Assembly: GCF_019443505.1 (NCBI RefSeq)
Contig: NZ_CP080377.1
Coordinates: forward strand, 620,001 to 684,000
Direction: 5' to 3'
Length of the DNA stretch: 64,000 nucleotides
Source: Janthinobacterium sp. PAMC25594
GTDB lineage: Bacteria; Pseudomonadota; Gammaproteobacteria; Burkholderiales; Burkholderiaceae_D
The notes beneath the pieces are model-generated. The model had not been told where the DNA came from. It ran no database searches and saw only the letters and a program-made list of their open reading frames with translations. The translations under genes and the position numbers were made by a program. Shown one piece after another: positions 1 to 8,205 of the stretch (position 1 is the stretch's first letter; every line of letters begins with the position of its first letter).

Positions 1-485
1 ACGCCAACATGAAGGACCGGCGTTTCAAGGCCGCGGCCCGGCGCGATCACGGCCTCGACATGCTGGTCACCGATTGCGACGACGGCGCCGAGTACACTAC
101 CGTCGTGGGCATGTATGCACCTAACGGTTACGGCTTGCACGACATGATGGGCAACGTGGCCGAGTGGGTGGCCGATTGCCAGCATCCCGATTACCGGGGC
201 GCGCCCGCCGATGGCGCGGCCTGGAGCCAGGGCTGCGAGGCGGAGGGCGATTATTTCATCACGCGGGGCGGCAGCTATTCTGCCTCGCGCCAGGTGCTGC
301 GCAGCGCCGCGCGCGGGCATGGCGGACGCGGCAATGCCAGCAGCCTGGGCGAAGGCTTCCGCATCGCCGAGGACACGGGCGGCTGCACGGCCAGCGCCTG
401 CACCGGGGGCGACGCCGCCTTTGTCGGGGCACTGGCGGCGGCGCGGCAGGCGCAACGCGATGCCGGGGGACGGCCGCCTGAATGA
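1..485 (+). CDS. Formylglycine-generating enzyme family protein, C-terminal part (5' partial)
   Basis: The reading frame is already open at the left edge (codons begin at base 3), so only about 160 C-terminal residues are present. They fit the FGE-sulfatase/SUMF1 fold: the run NGYGLHDMMGNVAEWVADC, then RGGSYSASRQVLRSAARG and a closing GFRIAED are the family's typical core strands. Members oxidise a cysteine to formylglycine, or act as EgtB/PvdO-like proteins; which applies cannot be told from this fragment. The end, after GRPPE, is the TGA at 483-485. The next gene is on the other strand and converges on it. Confidence 0.8.
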   Translation, partial: ANMKDRRFKAAARRDHGLDMLVTDCDDGAEYTTVVGMYAPNGYGLHDMMGNVAEWVADCQHPDYRGAPADGAAWSQGCEAEGDYFITRGGSYSASRQVLRSAARGHGGRGNASSLGEGFRIAEDTGGCTASACTGGDAAFVGALAAARQAQRDAGGRPPE

Positions 486-516
486 TGATTCGAACAATCA
501 TCGCTCGCCGCATTCC

Positions 517-900
517 TTACTCCGTGACGATGATCTTCCCGTTCATCTCCTCGTGGCCGCTGCCGCAAAAATTGTCGCACAAGAAGGCGTACTCACCGGC
601 CTTGCCGGGCGTCAGCCGCACTTCGGTGACCTGGCCCGGTTTCAGGTCGGCGCGGATGTTCATGTCCGGGATGAAAAAACCATGGATGAAATCGACGGCG
701 GTGAACGCCAGCACGACGGTTTCATCCTTTTTCACGGTGATTTCATTCGGCGTGTAGACGAATTTCCTCGCCTCGATGGCGATGATCCTTTCCTTTCCGG
801 CAATTTTCCTAAACCCCTGGGCGTCGATGGCGGCTACCGTCAGCAGCGCGCCGAAGCCACAGGCCAACCTTGCACATAGCTGTCTTCTGGCGCGGTCCAT
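517..900 (-). CDS. Periplasmic cupredoxin with a CuA-type copper site
   Basis: 127 residues. A basic N-terminus and hydrophobic stretch (residues about 8-28) indicate export. The rest is one cupredoxin domain with the CuA ligand pattern of cytochrome oxidase subunit II and NosZ: His73 in DFIHGF, then CDNFCGSGHEEM giving Cys108, Cys112, His116 and Met119. There is no transmembrane hairpin and no oxidase neighbour, so it is probably a soluble electron carrier or copper protein. A ribosome-binding site (AAGGA) lies about 9 nt before the ATG. It is the last gene of a three-gene minus-strand operon with a c-type cytochrome and a metallophosphoesterase, facing an ECF sigma factor. Confidence 0.85.
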   Translation of the reverse strand: MDRARRQLCARLACGFGALLTVAAIDAQGFRKIAGKERIIAIEARKFVYTPNEITVKKDETVVLAFTAVDFIHGFFIPDMNIRADLKPGQVTEVRLTPGKAGEYAFLCDNFCGSGHEEMNGKIIVTE

Positions 901-903
901 GGC

Positions 904-1800
904 TTAGGTCCTTGTAACGGGAAATTCCGTGAGCTTATAATCATTACCCGCCTGCGCTTCCACTTCGCGAAAGCCGAGTCCCTTGTTTGGCAAGGCGGGG
1001 TCCCACGGCAGGGGCGTGCGCTTTTCCTGCGATCCCGGTGCCGGCAGAGGGAAAATCAGCGATTTGGCGGCGTGGTGCGCGATTCTCCCCGTCATGTGGT
1101 GATGTTCCTGGTGAATATGGCCGTAGAACACGGTCACATTGCTGTAAGGCATTAACAGGGCGATCGCCTTGTCGCCGTCGCGCGTGGCCCAGTCCCATTT
1201 GGGGACCAGGTCGAACAGGGGCCTGTGGGTGAAGACGACGATGCGCGCATCCTTGGCTTGCTTGTCCAGGTCGTTTTTCAGCCATTCCAGTTGCGTATCG
1301 CCGATGCGCGCGCCGGGGTCGGACACGTTGTCGAGGGCGATGAAATGCACGCCCTTGTGCTCGAACGTGTAATTGGACGGGCCGAAGTTCTCCTTGAAGG
1401 CGGCGCCGTTGTCGAGCGAGGCGTCGTGCTCGCCAGGGATGAAACGCACGCTTTTCACCTTCAATCCCGCCGCGATCTCCTTGAATGCGGCCATGCGCTG
1501 GCGGCGCTCCTTCGGGTCGTCCGTCGTATGCGTGAGGTCGCCCGTGAAGATGATGAAGTCGGGTTGCACCTCCAGCGCATTCACGGTGGCGACGGCCTTG
1601 CGGAAGGTATTGAGGGCGTCGGGATTGGCGCCGCCGCTATAGCCCCAGTGCACGTCGGACAACTGGACGAAGTAAAAATCGTCGTAGGGGGCGGGCGTGT
1701 TGCCGGCCGCCGCCGCTGGCGCATGTCCATACAGTCCGGACATGAACACGGCGCCCCCGCCGATGGCGGTCAGTTTCATGAAACTTCTGCGGTCCATCAT
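904..1800 (-). CDS. Tat-exported metallophosphoesterase
   Basis: 298 residues starting MMDRRSFMKL, a twin-arginine signal (RRSFMK), followed by a hydrophobic segment ending in AAAAA. The calcineurin-like phosphoesterase motifs come in order: LSDVH (Asp49, His51), FTGD (Asp88), GEHD (about 123-126; Glu where Asn is usual), VFTHRPL, and GHIH. This predicts a two-metal hydrolase folded in the cytoplasm and exported. The ATG at 1800 is chosen because GAGGAGA sits just before it and the Tat motif starts there; the frame stays open far upstream without a signal. It lies between the cytochrome and cupredoxin genes. The substrate is unknown. Confidence 0.9.
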   Translation of the reverse strand: MMDRRSFMKLTAIGGGAVFMSGLYGHAPAAAAGNTPAPYDDFYFVQLSDVHWGYSGGANPDALNTFRKAVATVNALEVQPDFIIFTGDLTHTTDDPKERRQRMAAFKEIAAGLKVKSVRFIPGEHDASLDNGAAFKENFGPSNYTFEHKGVHFIALDNVSDPGARIGDTQLEWLKNDLDKQAKDARIVVFTHRPLFDLVPKWDWATRDGDKAIALLMPYSNVTVFYGHIHQEHHHMTGRIAHHAAKSLIFPLPAPGSQEKRTPLPWDPALPNKGLGFREVEAQAGNDYKLTEFPVTRT

Positions 1801-1844
1801 GATATTTCTCCTCGTTTCAGTCGATGCCGGTGGCAAAACAAACG

Positions 1845-2243
1845 CTATCTGGCGGCCGTGGCCGGGCTGGCCCGCCCGGCTTCCTGCCGCAAATACGCGA
1901 TCAGGTCGGCGCGGTCCTGCGCGGACGGCACCATGTAGCCCATTTTTTGGCCGGGAATCAGTTTTTCCGGATTCGTCAGCCATAGATCCAGGGTTTTCTC
2001 GCCCCACACGACGTCGGACGCCTTCACGGCCGGCGAATAGCCGTAGCCGGCGGCGCTGCCGGCTTTCCTGCCGAACACGCCCTTGTGCGCGGGACCGACG
2101 CCGTTGTAGTCGATCGAGTGGCAGGACATGCACATGGTTTTGTAGAGCAGCTGGCCGTGGACGGCGTCGCCGGCGGTGGCCGCGCCGCTGGAAGCCATCA
2201 GCATGGCCGCCGCCAGGCCGGGGATGAAGTACGGGTATTTCAT
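1845..2243 (-). CDS. Small class I c-type cytochrome
   Basis: 132 residues with a Sec signal peptide (about residues 1-24, ending ATAG). The heme site is CMSCH (Cys38, Cys41, His42), and the sixth ligand is probably Met101 or Met104 in KMGYM. Length and layout are those of monoheme cytochrome c550/c2-type electron carriers. The start is the ATG preceded by GGAAGGAA. It is the first gene of the operon, so it sits directly under the divergent ECF-type promoter at 2306-2338. With the CuA-type cupredoxin two genes on, it suggests a small periplasmic redox module. Confidence 0.88.
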   Translation of the reverse strand: MKYPYFIPGLAAAMLMASSGAATAGDAVHGQLLYKTMCMSCHSIDYNGVGPAHKGVFGRKAGSAAGYGYSPAVKASDVVWGEKTLDLWLTNPEKLIPGQKMGYMVPSAQDRADLIAYLRQEAGRASPATAAR

Positions 2244-2305
2244 GGTTACGTTCCTTCCATTTGCAGGTATGTGGCATGGACCCGATGCAATCGGGGCCTG
2301 CAAGT

Positions 2306-2338
2306 GCTATAACTCCGACGACGGTGCAAATATTCCCG
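2306..2338 (-). promoter_or_regulatory. Predicted ECF promoter of the cytochrome operon
   Basis: Read on the minus strand, CGGGAATA (2338-2331) is followed after exactly 15 nt by GAGTTATAGC (2315-2306). The same arrangement occurs on the plus strand in front of the sigma gene. The operon's first ATG is about 60 nt further on. The matching pair is direct sequence evidence; assignment to this sigma factor is inference. Confidence 0.65.
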
Positions 2339-2367
2339 TCCCTGCCGGTTTATTTTTGTCCCTGCAG

Positions 2368-2400
2368 CGGGAATAAATCGCAGGCAAAGCGAGTCTTATG
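2368..2400 (+). promoter_or_regulatory. Predicted autoregulatory ECF promoter of the sigma gene
   Basis: CGGGAATA (2368-2375), 15 nt, then GAGTCTTATG (2391-2400), with the sigma gene's ATG at 2423. It shares the -35-like octamer, the exact spacing and the GAGTnnTA core with the divergent promoter at 2306-2338. This is the usual sign of a sigma factor that drives both itself and its target operon. Confidence 0.65.
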
Positions 2401-2422
2401 TAGTGAGACGGTCGACAGGCGG

Positions 2423-2971
2423 ATGGGTGTTGATTTGAATGACATCGATAAAACCAGGTTGTTTGAAAAAATGGCCTTGCCTCATCTGGATTCCGCCTAC
2501 AACCTGGCGCGATGGCTCACGCGCAATGATCAGGATGCCCAGGACCTGGTGCAGACGGCGTTCCTGCGCGCCTACCGCTTCATGGACGGCTACCATGGCG
2601 ATGGCGATGGCGCGCGCGCCTGGCTGCTGACGATCGTGCGCAATACCTATTACACGTCGCTGCGCGACAGCCGCCCGCAACACGACGACATCGGCTTTGA
2701 CGAGGAAATGCACGGCCACGATGGGGATGGATGCGGCATGGCCCCGGAAGACATCCTGGCCCGGTCCGACGTCAGGCAGGCGATCAACCGTGGCCTGGAA
2801 GCACTGCCGCAACCTTTCCGGGAAGTGCTGGTGCTGAAGGAACTTGACGATCTGTCCTACAAGGAGATCGCGGACATCGTCGGCATCCCGATCGGCACGG
2901 TGATGTCGCGCCTGGCGCGGGGACGCAAGCTGTTGTTGCTATACCTAAAACAACATACCGATGAGAAATGA
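2423..2971 (+). CDS. ECF-type RNA polymerase sigma factor
   Basis: 182 residues. Region 2 runs from LDSAYNLARWLTRN through DAQDLVQTAFLRAYRF to AWLLTIVRNTYY; region 4 is ALPQPFREVLVLKELDDLSYKEIADI followed by the helix-turn-helix GIPIGTVMSRLARGRK. There is no region 1 or 3, as in ECF (RpoE-like) sigma factors. The ATG at 2423 is chosen because homologous sequence begins just after it; the frame is open further upstream but has no sigma-like sequence. Its end overlaps the anti-sigma gene by 11 nt. It probably controls the divergent cytochrome/phosphoesterase/cupredoxin operon. Confidence 0.93.
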   Translation: MGVDLNDIDKTRLFEKMALPHLDSAYNLARWLTRNDQDAQDLVQTAFLRAYRFMDGYHGDGDGARAWLLTIVRNTYYTSLRDSRPQHDDIGFDEEMHGHDGDGCGMAPEDILARSDVRQAINRGLEALPQPFREVLVLKELDDLSYKEIADIVGIPIGTVMSRLARGRKLLLLYLKQHTDEK

Positions 2972-3767
2972 AATGCAGTGCACCGTATCACACAGCAAGA
3001 TGTCCGCCTTTGCCGATGGCGAGCTCGACGCACTGGCGTCGCAGGAATTGAGGCAGCACCTGGCCCATTGCCCGGACTGCGCGAAGGCGTTCGAACAGCT
3101 GCTGGACTTGCGCGCTGCGGTTAGCCGGCATGGCCTGCGCCACACCGCGCCAGCCGCCCTGCAGCAGCGCCTGCGCCAGGCGCTGCAGGAAGAGGGGAAG
3201 GCGGCGAAGGAAGTTCCACAGCGCCGGAAATGGGCGCAACTGCCGTGGGCGTGGATCAATTTTGGCGTGGCCGGCATCAGCACGGCGGCGTTTGCCGTCA
3301 CCCTGACGCTGTATCTGTCCGTGCCATCGGAGGCGGAACGGCTGGACCAGGAGATCGTGGCCAGCCATTTCCGTTCGCTGCTGCCCGATCGCCTGGCCGA
3401 CGTGGCGTCGTCCGACCAGCACACGGTCAAGCCATGGTTCAGCGGCAAGCTCGATTTTTCACCGCCCGTGGTTGACCTGGCGCAAGCCGGCTTTCCCTTG
3501 GTCGGCGGGCGCCTCGACTATATCAGGCAGCGCCCCGTCGCCGCCTTGGCGTATCGCCGGCATCAGCATGTGCTGAACCTGTATGTCTGGCCTGAGCAAG
3601 CAAAAGGCGATGCGCCGCCGCGCCTGAGCGTCAAGCAGGGCTATCACTTGATACGCTGGAGCCGCTCCGGCATGGAATATCGGCTCATTTCCGACCTCAA
3701 TGTGCCGGAACTGATGGACTTCGAGCGCCGGTTCGCGGCGCAGATCGACCAGGACGCTCTGCCGTAA
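2961..3767 (+). CDS. Zinc-binding transmembrane anti-sigma factor
   Basis: 268 residues. The N-terminus carries the ZAS zinc motif (His33-x3-Cys37-x2-Cys40 in RQHLAHCPDC), which holds the sigma factor in the cytoplasm. One transmembrane helix follows at about residues 95-118, then a C-terminal domain of about 150 residues outside that presumably senses the signal. The start overlaps the sigma gene's end by 11 nt, so the two are translationally coupled. The external domain has no motif I recognise. Confidence 0.88.
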   Translation: MRNEMQCTVSHSKMSAFADGELDALASQELRQHLAHCPDCAKAFEQLLDLRAAVSRHGLRHTAPAALQQRLRQALQEEGKAAKEVPQRRKWAQLPWAWINFGVAGISTAAFAVTLTLYLSVPSEAERLDQEIVASHFRSLLPDRLADVASSDQHTVKPWFSGKLDFSPPVVDLAQAGFPLVGGRLDYIRQRPVAALAYRRHQHVLNLYVWPEQAKGDAPPRLSVKQGYHLIRWSRSGMEYRLISDLNVPELMDFERRFAAQIDQDALP

Positions 3768-3794
3768 AAGCGCCGCGCCGGGCCTTCTAATTGA

Positions 3795-4235
3795 CTACTG
3801 CGCCAGCGCAAGCACTTCCCGGTACATGCCGGTCTCGTTGTCCCGCGCATTGACCACTTGCGCCGTGCCGATATACGCATGGAACAGGTCGGGGCGCGCC
3901 CTGGCCATGTGCACGCCCGGGATCGAACCCCAGGAACTTCCCATCAGGATGACTTTGTCCTTGTCCAGGTGCTGCCGCAGATAGATGGCGTCGGCAAACG
4001 GACTCAAGGCATTGCCCGGGCCGCCATGGATGAAGAGGATAACGGGATTGCCGCAGGCGGCGCCCGTGACCGTGATCCATTGTTCGATGCCGTTGATGGG
4101 CACATAGCCTTGCTCGCGGATAGGCTGTGCGGGCGAGGTGCAGATGCTGTCGGCGACGGCCAGGGGTTCGGCGTGCAGGCCTGTCGTGGACAGCAGCAGA
4201 GCGGACAGCAGGGCGAGGTGGGAAATGGGTCTCAT
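3795..4235 (-). pseudogene. Alpha/beta hydrolase relic (proline iminopeptidase-like), internally deleted and truncated
   Basis: 146 residues with a signal peptide (to about residue 22). The oxyanion segment ILFIHGGPGNALSPFADAIY is followed directly by LRQHLDKDKVILMGSSWGS, the nucleophile elbow. In this family these two are normally separated by some 60-70 residues (a WDQRGAG-type strand and helix). The frame then stops after EVLALAQ, so the region with the catalytic Asp and His is missing. An in-frame internal deletion plus loss of the C-terminus leaves a protein that should not be active. A perfect hairpin ends two bases before the ATG. Confidence 0.75.
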
Positions 4236-4237
4236 CG

Positions 4238-4276
4238 GCTACTTTGATGGCTGTTATCAACAGCCATCAAAGTAGC
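4238..4276. repeat. Perfect 18-bp inverted repeat with 3-nt loop
   Basis: GCTACTTTGATGGCTGTT (4238-4255) is followed by ATC and then by its exact reverse complement (4259-4276). On the plus strand GTTTTT follows, so it could act as a plus-strand terminator. On the minus strand it lies in the leader of the hydrolase relic and 43 nt past the end of the P-type ATPase gene, where it may end that transcript. The perfection of the arms is unusual for an ordinary terminator. Confidence 0.8.
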
Positions 4277-4318
4277 GTTTTTCACATGAATTGTCCAGAT
4301 GGAAATATTTCTGCGGGA

Positions 4319-6592
4319 CTATACCTGCTTGTTATTGCGCAACAAGCGCAGCCCGTTGGCCACCACCAGCAGGCTGGCGCCCACGTCGGCGAACACGGCC
4401 ATCCACAGGGTCGCCATGCCGGCCAGGGCCAGGCCGAAGAAGACGGCCTTGATGCCGATGGCAAAGCTGATGTTTTGCACGAGGATGCTGCGCGTGCGCT
4501 GGCTCAGGCTGATGAATTCGGGCAACTTGCCCAGTTCATCATCCATCAGGGCCACGTCCGCCGTTTCGATGGCCGTGTCGCTGCCGGCCGCGCCCATGGC
4601 AAAGCCGATGTCGGCCTGCGCCAGGGCCGGGGCGTCGTTGACGCCGTCGCCCAGCATGGCGACCACGCCAAATTGCTGCTGCAAGGCCTTGATTTCATCG
4701 AGTTTATTTTCCGGCAGCAATTCCGCCTTGACCAGGCTCACGCCCACCTCGGCCGCGATGCGCTGCGCCGTCAGCAAATTATCTCCCGTCAGCATCACGG
4801 TGGTCACGCCCAGCGCAGTCAATCTGGCGATAGCGGACGCCGCCGTCGGACGCAGCACGTCGGCCACGGCGATCACGCCCAGCGCGCCGGCCGGGCTGGC
4901 CAGCACCATGGCCGTGTACGCTTGCTGTTCCAGCCGCGCCAGGATGGCTTGCAGGTCCGGCGTCAAGAGCTTCAATTCCGTCATCAGGCGCGCATTGCCC
5001 AGATAATAGGTCTGGCCATCGATATTGCCTTGCACGCCGCGCCCATGCAGGGCGGCAAACTGGCTCACGGGCAGGTGGCTGCTGGCGGGCGGACCCGCCT
5101 TGACGATGGCGGCGGCCAGCGGATGGGCGGAATTGGCATCCAGGCTGGCGGCCAGCAGCAGGATGGCGTCACGGTCGTTGCCTGCCAAGGCCACCACGTC
5201 CGTCACGGCCGGTTTGCCCATGGTCAAGGTGCCCGTCTTGTCGACGGCGATGGCTTTGATCCGATAACCGGTTTCCAGGAATTGCCCGCCTTTCACTAAA
5301 ATACCGCGCCGCGCGGCCGCCGTCAGGCCGCTGACCACGGTGACGGGCGTGGAAATGACCAGTGCACAAGGGCAGGCGATCACCAGCATCACCAAGGCCT
5401 TGTAGATCCAGGCCATGAAGGGCTGGCCCAACAGCAAGGGCGGCAGCACGGCCACCAGAATGGCAAACACGACCACGGCGGGCGTGTAGTAGCGGGCGAA
5501 ATTGTCGACAAAGCGCTGCGTGGGCGCCTGTTTGCCCTGGGTCTCCTCGATCACCTTGACGATCTTCGCCAGGGTGCTGTTGCCGCTGTTGGCTGTCACG
5601 GTGACGTCGAGCAAGCCCCGTTCATTGATGGTGCCCGCATACACGACGTCGCCCACGGCCTTGTCCACCGGCATGCTTTCACCGGTGATCGGCGCCTGGT
5701 TGACGGACGACTCGCCGCTTTGCACGATGCCGTCGAGGGCGATGCGCTCGCCCGGTTTCACGCGCATCAAGGTGCCGATGGCCACCGTGGCCACGCTGAC
5801 CTGGTTCCAGGCGCCGCTGGCGTCGGCGACCGTGGCCGTGTCGGGCGCCAGCTGCATCAGGCTTTGCACGGCGTTGCGCGCGCGGTTCAGCGACAAGCCT
5901 TCGATCAGCTCGGCAATGGCGAACAGGAAGATGACCATGGCCGCTTCCGGCCACTGGCCGATGGCGATGGCGCCGAAGACCGCCAGGCTCATCAGGAAGT
6001 TGATGTTCAGGGTGAACGTTTTCAGTGCAATCCAGCCCTTTTTCAGGGTCGGCCAGCCGCCCGTGGCAATCGACAGCAGGGCCAGGGCGATGACCAGGGG
6101 CGAACTGTCTGCGTGCGTGGTCCACGCCAGCGCCTCGGCGCCGGCAGCGGCCAGGCCGGAAACCACCAGCAAGCCTTTTTGCAGGCCGGACAGAGTGCCT
6201 TCGTTCGGGTCGCGCGCAACGACCGCGTCCGCTTCCATGGGAATCGCCTGCATGCCGATGCCGTGCAGGGCCGCTTCCACCGTGGCCAGTGTAGGCAGTG
6301 TGTGGTGTACGTCGAGCACGCGGTTCATCAGGTTGAAATCGAGGCCCACGACACCCGCCATATTGGCCAGCTTGTTGCGGATCAAGCGTTCTTCCGTGGG
6401 GCAATCCATGTTGGCGATGCGGTATTTGGCTGTGCTCGCGCCGGCGATGGGGGCGCTGGGCAGGGCTGGCGCGGACGAGCACGCATGCTGGCTGGAACAG
6501 CAGCCGGCCGCCGTGGGCGCCGGGCTCGGTTCGTGCTTATGATCGTGCTTATGCTCGTGGTCGTGCGCGTGGTTATGGCTATCGTGTGGCAT
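4319..6592 (-). CDS. cadA: Cd2+/Zn2+/Pb2+-exporting P1B-type ATPase
   Basis: 757 residues. A His-rich leader (residues 5-20) and a Cys-rich patch (CCSSQHAC, 31-38) precede one HMA-like domain whose metal site reads NMDCPTEE (Cys64). The membrane metal site is Cys407-Pro408-Cys409, the phosphorylated aspartate is Asp451 in DKTGTLT, and the hinge motif is GDGVNDAPAL. CPC with a divergent CadR-like regulator points to Cd/Zn/Pb(II) export from the cytoplasm (CadA/ZntA type). Expression should come from the MerR-type promoter at 6625-6655. The final residues NNKQV follow the last helix, so the protein is full length. Confidence 0.93.
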   Translation of the reverse strand: MPHDSHNHAHDHEHKHDHKHEPSPAPTAAGCCSSQHACSSAPALPSAPIAGASTAKYRIANMDCPTEERLIRNKLANMAGVVGLDFNLMNRVLDVHHTLPTLATVEAALHGIGMQAIPMEADAVVARDPNEGTLSGLQKGLLVVSGLAAAGAEALAWTTHADSSPLVIALALLSIATGGWPTLKKGWIALKTFTLNINFLMSLAVFGAIAIGQWPEAAMVIFLFAIAELIEGLSLNRARNAVQSLMQLAPDTATVADASGAWNQVSVATVAIGTLMRVKPGERIALDGIVQSGESSVNQAPITGESMPVDKAVGDVVYAGTINERGLLDVTVTANSGNSTLAKIVKVIEETQGKQAPTQRFVDNFARYYTPAVVVFAILVAVLPPLLLGQPFMAWIYKALVMLVIACPCALVISTPVTVVSGLTAAARRGILVKGGQFLETGYRIKAIAVDKTGTLTMGKPAVTDVVALAGNDRDAILLLAASLDANSAHPLAAAIVKAGPPASSHLPVSQFAALHGRGVQGNIDGQTYYLGNARLMTELKLLTPDLQAILARLEQQAYTAMVLASPAGALGVIAVADVLRPTAASAIARLTALGVTTVMLTGDNLLTAQRIAAEVGVSLVKAELLPENKLDEIKALQQQFGVVAMLGDGVNDAPALAQADIGFAMGAAGSDTAIETADVALMDDELGKLPEFISLSQRTRSILVQNISFAIGIKAVFFGLALAGMATLWMAVFADVGASLLVVANGLRLLRNNKQV

Positions 6593-6624
6593 CGCATCAT
6601 CCTTCTGGATTGGTGTATGCTTCC

Positions 6625-6655
6625 ATTAGAAACCCTGTAGCCGCTACAGGGTCAA
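6625..6655 (-). promoter_or_regulatory. MerR/CadR-type promoter and operator of the P-type ATPase gene
   Basis: On the minus strand, TTGACC (6655-6650) and TCTAAT (6630-6625) are 19 bp apart, the over-long spacing typical of MerR-family promoters. Between and across them lies a perfect dyad with 10-bp arms, ACCCTGTAGC and GCTACAGGGT (6632-6641 and 6643-6652), around one base. The metal-bound regulator would untwist the spacer to allow transcription of the exporter. Confidence 0.85.
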
Positions 6656-6689
6656 GAGAATTTGCAAGAAAGAATGAAAAGGGGATGCC

Positions 6690-7121
6690 ATGCGTATCGG
6701 AGAACTGGCCAAACGGACAGATTGTGACGTGGAAACCGTGCGTTACTATGAAAAGGCGGGCTTGCTGCAGGAGCCGGGGCGCAACAGTGCCGGCTACCGC
6801 GAATACCGCGAAGAACACCAGGAACGGCTGCAATTCATCCGCCATTGCCGCTCCTTGCAGATCGGCCTGACCGATATCCGCGCCTTGCTGGAATTTAAGA
6901 ACAATCCGGCCGAAGGCTGTCAGAGCGTCAATGAATTGCTCGATCACCATATCCTGCGCATCGCCGAGCAGATGGCGAATTTGCAAACCCTGCAGCAGCA
7001 GCTGGTGACCCTGCGCCACCAGTGCGACCAGCCGCAGCCGTCGCAAGACTGCGCGATTCTGCAAAACCTGTCCGAGGCGGCCAGCGGCCACGACTGCGCC
7101 TGCCATACCGAACTTCACTAA
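6690..7121 (+). CDS. cadR: CadR/PbrR-type MerR-family metal-responsive regulator
   Basis: 143 residues. An N-terminal winged helix-turn-helix (MRIGELAKRTDCDVETVRYYEKAGLL) is followed by the long dimerisation helix and a metal-binding tail. Cysteines in the places used by Cd(II)/Pb(II) sensors are EGC (about residue 76), HQCDQ (about 112) and the tail HDCACHTELH. It is divergent from the exporter with the dyad promoter between them. CadR (Cd) and PbrR (Pb) subtypes cannot be separated from sequence by eye. Confidence 0.9.
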   Translation: MRIGELAKRTDCDVETVRYYEKAGLLQEPGRNSAGYREYREEHQERLQFIRHCRSLQIGLTDIRALLEFKNNPAEGCQSVNELLDHHILRIAEQMANLQTLQQQLVTLRHQCDQPQPSQDCAILQNLSEAASGHDCACHTELH

Positions 7122-7134
7122 GCGATCTGCCTTC

Positions 7135-8205
7135 ATGCCAACATTGTTTTCTAAAAGTACTTTATTGACACTTTCCCTGCTGTCTCCCCTGGCTCATGCC
7201 GCCGAGCAAGCCCAATCCGCCTTCTACCTGACCCTGTACAGCGTGCCCGGCGTGCCGCGCACCGACGATCCCTATACCTGGAGCACGGCCGGCGGCCAGC
7301 AACTGCTCAAAGGCTTGACGAACGAAGAAGGGCAGGCCTTCGTGAAGCCGGCCGAAGGCGAAGAAAATTACGTTTTGGAAACAGTCAGCATGCGCTGGAA
7401 TATGGCCGTGCCCGCCAAATGCTGGCAAGGCGAGCCTGCCGCCCTGCAGAAATGCGCGCAACTGATGCAGAGTGCCAGCCGCTACGATATCGAGCAGGAT
7501 GCGGCCAAGTTGCTGCTGAAGAAGACGCAAGCGCAGCTGCAAGTCAAGGCCGAGGCGTATGCCATGGCGGCCAGGGCCAACCAGGACGAACTGGCCTGGC
7601 TGGGGCGCCTGCCCGCCGCCTGGTCGATGGATGACTATGGCATGCGCTTGCTGGGATTGGTCGACAAGATCCAGGGCCAGATCAGCAAGGATATCAAGGC
7701 GGGCGGGGCCGATGTGCGCCAGTTCGTCTGCCGCGCGCCCGCGTCCTATGGTCCCTTGCCGCAGCAGGCCGCCGTCGATGCCTGGTCCGCCACGGCGCGC
7801 CAATCGCAGCTTGAGCGCGGTGGCCCCGCCTGGGATGCGCTGGTGGCGGCCGCCGCCAAAGGCAACTGGATGGCCCGCGCCGAACTGTATTACGCGCTGG
7901 CCGGTCGCAATGTCAGCGAGTTGAGCTACCTTGAACAATACCGCATCGTGCAATTGATGGAATGGCTGCACAAGCAGCAGATCGGCGCGCTGTACAGCCT
8001 GTTAAACATCGGTTATGCGGCCGTCGATTACGGCGCGGGCAAGGGCGGACAAGACCACGTATATGCCTACGCCGCCATGCGCGGCAGTTATGCCGACCAG
8101 TACAGCGTGGGCACGCGCCTGCAGACGGATTCCGATCCGGCCCTGGCGCAAGCAGGCGACAAGATGGTCGCCTGCGCCAAGGCCGCCAGGCCCGACTTGC
8201 GCTAA
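7135..8205 (+). CDS. Exported protein of unknown function
   Basis: 356 residues, beginning with a clear signal peptide (residues 1-22, cleaved after SPLAHA). No family was recognised. The mature part is mostly alpha-helical, has five or so scattered cysteines (for example [12 protein letters not shown], about residues 97-108, and the C-terminal VACAKA), and in its second half has short Ala/Tyr-rich helices such as [23 protein letters not shown] stretches that resemble Sel1/TPR packing. It starts 13 nt after the cadR-like gene and may be co-transcribed. Its last four bases overlap the convergent chemoreceptor gene. Confidence 0.75.
   Translation: MPTLFSKSTLLTLSLLSPLAHAAEQAQSAFYLTLYSVPGVPRTDDPYTWSTAGGQQLLKGLTNEEGQAFVKPAEGEENYVLETVSMRWNMAVPAKCWQGEPAALQKCAQLMQSASRYDIEQDAAKLLLKKTQAQLQVKAEAYAMAARANQDELAWLGRLPAAWSMDDYGMRLLGLVDKIQGQISKDIKAGGADVRQFVCRAPASYGPLPQQAAVDAWSATARQSQLERGGPAWDALVAAAAKGNWMARAELYYALAGRNVSELSYLEQYRIVQLMEWLHKQQIGALYSLLNIGYAAVDYGAGKGGQDHVYAYAAMRGSYADQYSVGTRLQTDSDPALAQAGDKMVACAKAARPDLR

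Noticed and set aside
1801..2277. Long open extension upstream of the metallophosphoesterase in its frame
   Set aside because: It runs through the cytochrome gene in another frame; the Tat signal and ribosome-binding site fix the start at 1800.
4127..5299. Open frames on the plus strand opposite the P-type ATPase
   Set aside because: Composition is Gln/His/Arg-rich, a typical antisense shadow of high-GC coding; no motif and no ribosome-binding site.
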